Below are positions 59,801-64,000 of a stretch of DNA of 64,000 nucleotides, piece by piece; position 1 is the first letter of the stretch; each line of letters opens with the position of its first letter. The notes under the pieces are model-generated. The model had not been told where the DNA came from, ran no database searches, and was given only the letters and a program-made list of their open reading frames with translations. This DNA is from Sutcliffiella horikoshii. GTDB taxonomy: Bacteria; Bacillota; Bacilli; Bacillales; Bacillaceae_I. The position numbers were made by a program, and so were the translations under genes. The stretch covers positions 403,637-467,636 of the forward strand of contig NZ_VTEV01000005.1 of assembly GCF_008180725.1 (NCBI RefSeq), written 5' to 3'.

Positions 59801-62800
59801 AGTGCCATCCCCATTGAGTACAACCGTGCCATTTGCTGGAGCCTGATCCACCTCAAATGTGAGGGCATCTCCATCTGGATCCGAAACTGGAACATTACTT
59901 GCGATGGAAATATCAACCGTCGTCACAATGTTCTGGTCTTGAACAACCGGCGGATCATTCACCGGTAAAATAGTAATACTGACCGTTGAAATAGCGGTTC
60001 CACCTTGGCCATCTGATACTAAAACACTGAAAGTATCTGTTCCGTTATAATTTACATTTGGCGTATACGTAAAGGTGCCATCTCCGTTAACTACTGCTAC
60101 CCCATTAGTAGGTGAATTTAATAGACTGAAGGTTAATGGATCCCCATCCTGGTCACTTGCAGGAATTTGATTGGTTAGTACGGTATCTTCATTGATGGTA
60201 AACGTTAAATCCGCTGTTACAGGCGGGTCATTTACAGCCAATACATTTATAGTAACCGTTGAAACAGCCGTTCCACCTTCCCCATCACTGACTACTATCG
60301 AAAATACATCTGTTCCATTAAAATCTGAATTTGGGGTATACGTGAACGTCCCATCTGCATTAACAAAAGCTACACCATTGGCAGCTTGTGTTTGAAGCGA
60401 ATACGTTAACGGATTTCCATCCACATCGCTGCCAACTACAGCCCCGCTTACAGCTGAATCCTCTTGGGTTGTAAATGTATAGTCTGGAATTGTCGGCGGG
60501 TCATTCACTGGCACAATCGTAATCATTACAGTAGAAACTGCTGTACCACCTTGCCCATCACTTACTAAGACGGTGAAAGTATCCATTCCATTGAAATCTA
60601 TATCAGGAACATACGTAAACGTTCCATCACTATTAACGGTTACAGAACCGTTAAGCGGAGGATTTTGCAAACTAAAGGTCAGCGGATCTCCATCAGGGTC
60701 CACTGCAACAATTTGATTCGATAAGATGATGTCTTCATTGATTGTAAACGTTAGGTCGGAAGTTACAGGAGGATCATTTACCGACAATACATCGATGGTT
60801 ACCGTCGATACCGCTGTACCTCCTTGCCCATCGCTAACTAGGATCGTAAACACATCTGTCCCGTTAAAGTTCACATCCGGTGTATACGTAAAGGTTCCAT
60901 CTGGATTGACAACTGCCACTCCATTTGAAGCCTGGAATTGCAGCGTATACGTGAGAGGATCTCCATCCGCATCAACCGCAACGACATTTGCAACCAACGG
61001 GGAATCCTCTTGTGTACTAAACGTATAATTTGGAATAACTGGTCCGTCATTCACTGGCGTAATGGTAATGAAAACCGTCGAAACCGCTGTCCCGCCTTGC
61101 CCATCACTTACTAAAACGGTAAAGACATCTGTTCCGTTAAAATTAACGTCTGGCGTATAAGTGAAGGTTCCATCAAGGTTCACATCCGCCACCCCATTGT
61201 TTGGCGGGTTCTGCAGACTAAAGGTTAATGGGTCTCCATCAGGGTCTGTTGCCGTTACTTGACCGGTTAACTCTGTATCCTCTGTAATGGTAAAAGACAA
61301 GTCTCCCGTCACTGGTGGGTCATTCACTTCTAATACTAGGATTGTGACAGTGGAAACCGCCGTCCCGCCTTGCCCATCACTCACCAATACGGTAAAGACA
61401 TCTGTCCCGTTAAAATCAGGATTTGGCGTATACGTATACGTACCATCCCCATTTACAGATGCCACTCCGTTTGCCGCTTGGGTTTGTAGCGTATAAGTCA
61501 GCGGAATGCCATCCACGTCATTGCCAACTATTGTTCCAGCTACAGAAGAATCTTCTTGTGTAGTATACGAATAATCCGGCACTGTCGGAGGATCGTTGAT
61601 TTGCTGTACGTTTATCGTCACTGTGGATACGACAAATCCACCTTGCCCATCACTCACCAATACAGTGAACACATCTGTCCCGTTAAAATCAGGATTTGGC
61701 GTGTAGGTGAAGGTTCCGTCTAGATTGACAACAACTTCCCCATTTGAAGGGGCATTCTGAAGGGTAAATGCCAATGGATCTCCATCCGGATCTGTGGCTG
61801 TCACTTGATTGGATAAAATGGTGTCTTCATCGATAGTAAAGGTCAGGTCTGCTGTAATCGGTGGATCATTGACCGGCAATACGGTAATCGTCACCGACGA
61901 AACGGCAATGCCTCCTTGACCATCGCTCACTAAAACCGTAAATACATCGGTTCCATTATAGTTTTCATTCGGAGTGTAGGTAAATGTCCCGTCCACATTA
62001 ACGACGACCACCCCATTGGAAGGAGGACTTTGAAGCTGGTAGGTTAAAGGATTTTGATCTGCATCAAACCCTACAACCGCACCCACAACTGACGTATCTT
62101 CTTGTGTGGTGAACGTGTAGTCTGGTACAACCGGTGGATCATTGACCGGAATCACGGTGACTGTCACAACCGAAATCGCTGTACCCCCTTGACCGTCACT
62201 TACTAACACTGTAAATTGATCTGTTCCATTAAAATTTTCATTAGGGGTATACGTATAGGTTCCGTCCCCGTTGACGACCACTACGCCATTTGTCGGTGCG
62301 TCCTGCAGGCTAAAAGTAAGAGAATCTTCATCTGCATCCGTTGCAAAAATTTGTCCAAGCAGAGGCGTATCTTCATTCGTCTGAACCGTGTAATTTTGCG
62401 TCACCGGACCGTCGTTTAAAGGTGTAATAATTAACGTTACAACCGACGTTGCTGTCCCGCCTTGTCCGTCACTCACAATGACAGTGAAACTGTCTGTTCC
62501 ATTAAAATTCAAATTAGGGGTATACACAAACTGCCCATTAGGATTAACCGAGACAATTCCATTTGCTGGTGGTGTCCCAATTTGATAAGTAAGCGGATTG
62601 CCATCGATATCCGTCCCGACCACTTGACCGATTGCAGGTGTGTCTTCTGGATTAGTGACGGTATAGTTAGGCACGGTTGGGGGTGTATTAATCGCTGTTA
62701 CATTTCGAACCGGGGAGGCGGCAGAACCGGTCACTGTGTTTCCAGGTGTACTCTGAAATTGGTATTGAATGCTTGCTTGATTGGATAGTTGGCTAACATT

Positions 62801-63256
62801 GGTCAATGGACCTGTCACACGCACCTGATAGGTTAAAGTAACCGTTTGATTAATACCAACCGTTCCAATGGATATACCATTTTGAATGGATGCATTCGTT
62901 TGTTGCACGCCATTAATAAATAAGCTATTAGGAACAAATGATGTTGCGTTTGATAATGCATCTGTGGCAACAACGAGAGTTGCGGCGGCCGTTCCTGTAT
63001 TTTGTATCGTAACTGTATACGTTATGAGGTCGCCTGTTCTTGCCGATGTGACGTTCGATGTTTTATTAAGTGTAAACACCGGAGCATTAATATCGATTTG
63101 AACACCTACAGAGTTGACGACATACGTGTCCCCATTGGTACTTCCACGAACCACTGCACTTGTTTGATTGTTTTGTAGTCTTGCAGAAACGTCAATATTG
63201 GTGATATCCCACCCTTGGCGCGCACCGGAAATATTCGTTCCTAGAGGATGATTCAA
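53897..63256 (-). CDS. Giant tandem-repeat surface-type protein, main part (frameshifted from its N-terminus)
   Basis: 3119 residues after the first ATG, but the ATG is internal; the real frame continues upstream past a one-base shift (see 63301-64000). Residues ~57-186 are a DUF11-type domain (APVFTLNKTSNVTSARTGD). From ~190 to ~3110 there are 32 cadherin-like units of about 92 residues. Most contain EDT, a Ca-binding DxDGDPLTY, then GTFTYTPN and FNGTDxFTVLVSDGQGG. No LPXTG, LysM or S-layer anchor is seen at the C-terminus (LTFSCYV). Probably a secreted or spore/cell-surface adhesion filament. Confidence 0.85.
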   Translation of the reverse strand: MNHPLGTNISGARQGWDITNIDVSARLQNNQTSAVVRGSTNGDTYVVNSVGVQIDINAPVFTLNKTSNVTSARTGDLITYTVTIQNTGTAAATLVVATDALSNATSFVPNSLFINGVQQTNASIQNGISIGTVGINQTVTLTYQVRVTGPLTNVSQLSNQASIQYQFQSTPGNTVTGSAASPVRNVTAINTPPTVPNYTVTNPEDTPAIGQVVGTDIDGNPLTYQIGTPPANGIVSVNPNGQFVYTPNLNFNGTDSFTVIVSDGQGGTATSVVTLIITPLNDGPVTQNYTVQTNEDTPLLGQIFATDADEDSLTFSLQDAPTNGVVVVNGDGTYTYTPNENFNGTDQFTVLVSDGQGGTAISVVTVTVIPVNDPPVVPDYTFTTQEDTSVVGAVVGFDADQNPLTYQLQSPPSNGVVVVNVDGTFTYTPNENYNGTDVFTVLVSDGQGGIAVSSVTITVLPVNDPPITADLTFTIDEDTILSNQVTATDPDGDPLAFTLQNAPSNGEVVVNLDGTFTYTPNPDFNGTDVFTVLVSDGQGGFVVSTVTINVQQINDPPTVPDYSYTTQEDSSVAGTIVGNDVDGIPLTYTLQTQAANGVASVNGDGTYTYTPNPDFNGTDVFTVLVSDGQGGTAVSTVTILVLEVNDPPVTGDLSFTITEDTELTGQVTATDPDGDPLTFSLQNPPNNGVADVNLDGTFTYTPDVNFNGTDVFTVLVSDGQGGTAVSTVFITITPVNDGPVIPNYTFSTQEDSPLVANVVAVDADGDPLTYTLQFQASNGVAVVNPDGTFTYTPDVNFNGTDVFTILVSDGQGGTAVSTVTIDVLSVNDPPVTSDLTFTINEDIILSNQIVAVDPDGDPLTFSLQNPPLNGSVTVNSDGTFTYVPDIDFNGMDTFTVLVSDGQGGTAVSTVMITIVPVNDPPTIPDYTFTTQEDSAVSGAVVGSDVDGNPLTYSLQTQAANGVAFVNADGTFTYTPNSDFNGTDVFSIVVSDGEGGTAVSTVTINVLAVNDPPVTADLTFTINEDTVLTNQIPASDQDGDPLTFSLLNSPTNGVAVVNGDGTFTYTPNVNYNGTDTFSVLVSDGQGGTAISTVSITILPVNDPPVVQDQNIVTTVDISIASNVPVSDPDGDALTFEVDQAPANGTVVLNGDGTFTYSPNAGFIGDDVFTVLVTDTQGETGLSTVSVTVLASNGNTIADDAQLTTPEDIPLQGQVVATSIPSNPLVYTLQTLPQFGSVSLDSATGAFTYTPVQNFNGIDSFIVFVTDNAGGNATSSQVIIVTPVNDAPAVPNYQITTNEDTPISLQVIATDTDGDPLTFSLLVAPTNGMAIVNGDGTYTYTPDQNFNGADEFTVLVDDGQGGTSTSIITVTVLPVNDPPVGPNEIFIITDEDTEISSQVVATDPDGDTLTYSLEDPPVNGTVVVNSDGTFTYTPDPNFIGNDSFTVRISDPQGLFIITNVLVNIVPVNDSPTVPNYAYTINEDTTLMSIVVGTDVDGDSLTYELTGSPANGVVIVNTDGTFTYTPNLHFNGVDNFFVTVSDSNGATAISEVVITVIPVNDSPIAPNLITVSTDEDVAVGGVVNAIDPDGDPLTYTIEDLPANGTAVIDEQGLFVYTPNPDFTGTDSFTVRVTDSNGAFIIVNVQVFVNPVNDAPVVPNYEFSINEDTILANRVVGTDVDGDPLTYSLLTLPANGVAVVNSDGTYTYTPNENFNGSDSFTVLVSDPNGGQAISTITINVLPVNDPPIAPNEIDLVTNEDTTISSSVNAIDPDGDPLTYALEDAPANGTAVVDAQGSFTYTPNLNYTGLDAFTIRVTDSAGNFIIVNINVTVLPVNDPTIVPDYQYTIPEDTTLTGLVVATDVDGDPLIYSLAYQATNGVATVNDDGSFTYTPNLNFSGSDNFGVTVSDGQGGTALSVVTITVTPVDDPPIAPNEVFVSTPEETPVTNQIVAIDPEGLPLTYTIEDQPLNGSVTITSDNGIFTYTPNENFTGTDAFTVRITDSGGNFVITNVLVTVTPVPQPPEVPNYSVTTLQNQPFVGRVVGTDPNGEPITYSLGNPPANGVVTVNTDGTYTYTPNPDYTGGDVFTVILKDTSGLTATSIVNVTVVPVNRAPITNDFTVETPEDTPISGQTPGFDPDGDPITYSVSGSPFNGTVTVTPDGIYTYTPNPGFVGVDSFVIELRDSGGGVANSVGTVTVVDTNSPPTVEDQSISTQQGVPVTGQLIGNDPEGDPITFRMNLAPLYGSVIVNSDGIFTYTPNLSYVGADSFSVVVEDTQGAQGFGTVFVTIEPTMVQPFTVIGTDVTTLVNQPVEGLIEVSGAQGVVTYQIGTPPQNGIAVVNQQGIFTYTPSLNFVGDDLFTILVTDSNGTQGLATVGVTVLPTPSAILAQDYEISTTFNTPVDGQVVALSTTGLSLIYSLQTEPANGTVTVNADGTYRYVPATGFFGIDQFTILVTDADGNTAVSTVVVTVQGPVNQQPVVTDQSIQTVEEQSVSGTVIATDPSGQPLTYTLLGSGAANGVVNLNTDGTFTYTPNSGFVGNDEFSVLVENPQGLNATTTITVVVTAIPNEVVTENLSLRTVAGLAVSGQVTARDQLNRPLTYSLNSPPLYGTAEVNIDGTVFYTPNAGFTGQDQFTVLVQNDQGDQAISQVTVIVDNPQSTITVTDLTIQTVQNQSAQGVVVATDSQGRILRFSQASTPANGTVEVNPDGTFTYTPNPEFFGTDSFTVLVQNDLGVSAIGIVTVVVDQLQSEITVEPLTVTGQQDQPVSGTVVAVDALGRPLTYTLNSGPSNGSIIFNSDGTFTYTPNAGFTGLDSFIATVNNDIGDFVNTVVSIIIQQQEGEVTAENQNVTVGAGEILQGEIVASDAQGRPLTYTIASSPTSGTVVLTVNGAYTYTPNAGFTGTDQFIVLVSNDGGQQAFAVVTITVLPSANVITVEDVRLQTTSGSIVTGQFTATDTLGIPLRFDLLTPPVNGRVTLDASGRFVYTPNPGFVGTDTFTVIVTDGAGAAATAQAIIVVTGGAQPQPPIISDQTFFLNVNVTICAKVLAEDPQGLPLVYEIVRGPRNGVASIDPITGIITYTPDLNYIGKDEVVVRVTNSDGLSAEAMITFIVRRGLTFSCYV
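53930..62689 (-). repeat. 32 tandem ~273-bp repeats (tandem-95/VCBS-like domain array)
   Basis: Each unit begins near N-D-P-P-V and ends in VTVLPV. Units 3-10 alternate between two types (PDYTFTTQED and DLTFTINED). Units 13-20 alternate between NYxxTINED and PNExxxxTxED. Units 24-32 are more diverged. Confidence 0.9.
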
Positions 63257-63300
63257 GTTCCCAAACGTACCAGATGTATCAATCGTGCCTGCGTCATTGT

Positions 63301-64000
63301 TTATTTGAGAAGCAAAAAGTTATTTATCGGATTATTCGGCCCTGATACAGCCTGCAAAGTAGCAGTGGTTGGGCCAAATAACAGCTGATCACCAGTTAAC
63401 ACAGAGTCTCCTTCAATGGAACTTACTAACAATCTCCCATTAACTGCCCCTGTTACAGGCGTTCCAAAGCCCGAAACCGTAGCGGTTGTATTCCCAGTCC
63501 CACTTGTCAGCTCTGCTCCCACGAAAAATGAAAGATTACGAGATTTCTGCAAAGGATCTTGATACACAACTGCCAATGTCCAACCTGCTGAGTTCAGGGT
63601 ATTCTCCAAGTTCCCTTGCGTCCCTGGCACTGCCAATGCTGTATATGTCCCTGCTGTTGTCACCAAATTGGTTACATTTGCGCTTCTAACATAAAAGTTG
63701 TTGGGAGATGCAGTCAAAGTCGAGCTGGTTGCAGGATCTGGTGCAATCGTATAAGTACCGACAGGTGTCCGAAAAGTGATGGCATTGTTGATGAAAGAAC
63801 TGACATTTTCATCATTTGATATATAAAGTCCGCCCCAGATTAACTCAGCATATAAAACCCTTGTCGTTGTCGCAGGTAAACGTAATACGGCACTAGAGGC
63901 ATTTTGCCTCCAATCTGCTGTGGTCCCAATAGGATAAGATCCATCAACAGAAGTGGCATTTGCACTCGAAAAGGTTCCAATAGAATGCGCAGTCCCTGGA
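63301..64000 (-). CDS. Giant repeat protein, N-terminal part, open to right edge
   Basis: The minus frame is open from the window edge at 64000 to a TAA at 63301. It begins inside the protein: PGTAHSIGTFSSANATSVDG, then LRLPATTTRVLYAELIWGGL and ASPNNFYVRSANVTNLVTTA, then NNPINNF. At a run of five T (63314-63318, minus strand) the frame is lost. With one more T it would read NNFFASQINNDAGTIDTSGT and join the main part exactly. N-terminal secretion signal lies outside the window. Confidence 0.85.
   Translation of the reverse strand, partial: PGTAHSIGTFSSANATSVDGSYPIGTTADWRQNASSAVLRLPATTTRVLYAELIWGGLYISNDENVSSFINNAITFRTPVGTYTIAPDPATSSTLTASPNNFYVRSANVTNLVTTAGTYTALAVPGTQGNLENTLNSAGWTLAVVYQDPLQKSRNLSFFVGAELTSGTGNTTATVSGFGTPVTGAVNGRLLVSSIEGDSVLTGDQLLFGPTTATLQAVSGPNNPINNFLLLK

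Overview
The window looks like chromosome from a spore-forming, low-GC Bacillaceae (a Bacillus or Sutcliffiella-type organism). The evidence is strong AGGAGG ribosome binding sites with frequent TTG/GTG starts, sigma-A type promoters, a TPP riboswitch on tenA, PadR, ArsR and ECF regulators, a CotS spore-coat gene, HelD, YndJ-type genes and an oligopeptide ABC operon with IclR control. No rRNA, tRNA, CRISPR array, transposase or prophage module was seen. Most genes are short accessory or stress/detox operons, each with its own small regulator.

Layout. 1-900: thiamine salvage (tenA with TPP riboswitch and attenuator, minus strand). 1090-2469: three overlapping paralogous genes for small beta-rich cysteine-containing proteins, possibly spore-surface appendage subunits. 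2594-5716: XRE regulator plus membrane protein, and PadR plus DUF2812 protein, each with visible operators. 6317-9848: operator-controlled UGT-type glycosyltransferase, TetR, MFS exporter. 9930-15850: metallo-hydrolase, small membrane/lipoproteins, ASCH and racemase genes, DinB, PadR-DUF1048, YciI. 16388-24596: uppP, sigma factor with SnoaL tail, YndJ/DUF4166/DoxX-like operon, small membrane proteins, P-loop kinase, DUF3231. 24618-31168: methyltransferase, lipoprotein, GNAT, sigma/anti-sigma pair, ArsR-AHSA1-DinB-SRPBCC operon. 31385-39533: repeat-rich XRE protein, HelD, SDR-ArsR, MFS, Dus. 40572-42550: cotS followed by a cotSA gene and an M20 peptidase gene truncated into each other. 42558-51052: IclR-controlled oligopeptide operon and a GNAT gene sharing the operator. 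51366-52733: rlmD. 53897-64000: a giant tandem-repeat surface-type protein running off the right edge.

The most unusual content is non-coding. (1) A dispersed repeat of about 25 bp (core GGGGACAGGCACGGYGACCC) occurs about 21 times. It usually sits at or just across the stop codon of a gene, reading in the gene's direction, and supplies the last codons of at least five proteins. Three copies form a composite with a near-identical terminator. (2) Two intergenic arrays of TGACCGAA-like boxes are spaced 21 bp (occasionally 31-32 bp) apart. Two other arrays of TTCTACATTTCCC-like boxes are also spaced 21 bp. This is two DNA helical turns, and the phasing survives where any reading frame would be broken.

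Other points of note are the cotSA/M20 breakpoint, a single-base homopolymer frameshift in the giant gene, two-domain higher-order repeats inside that gene, and an IclR operator shared by two transcription units.
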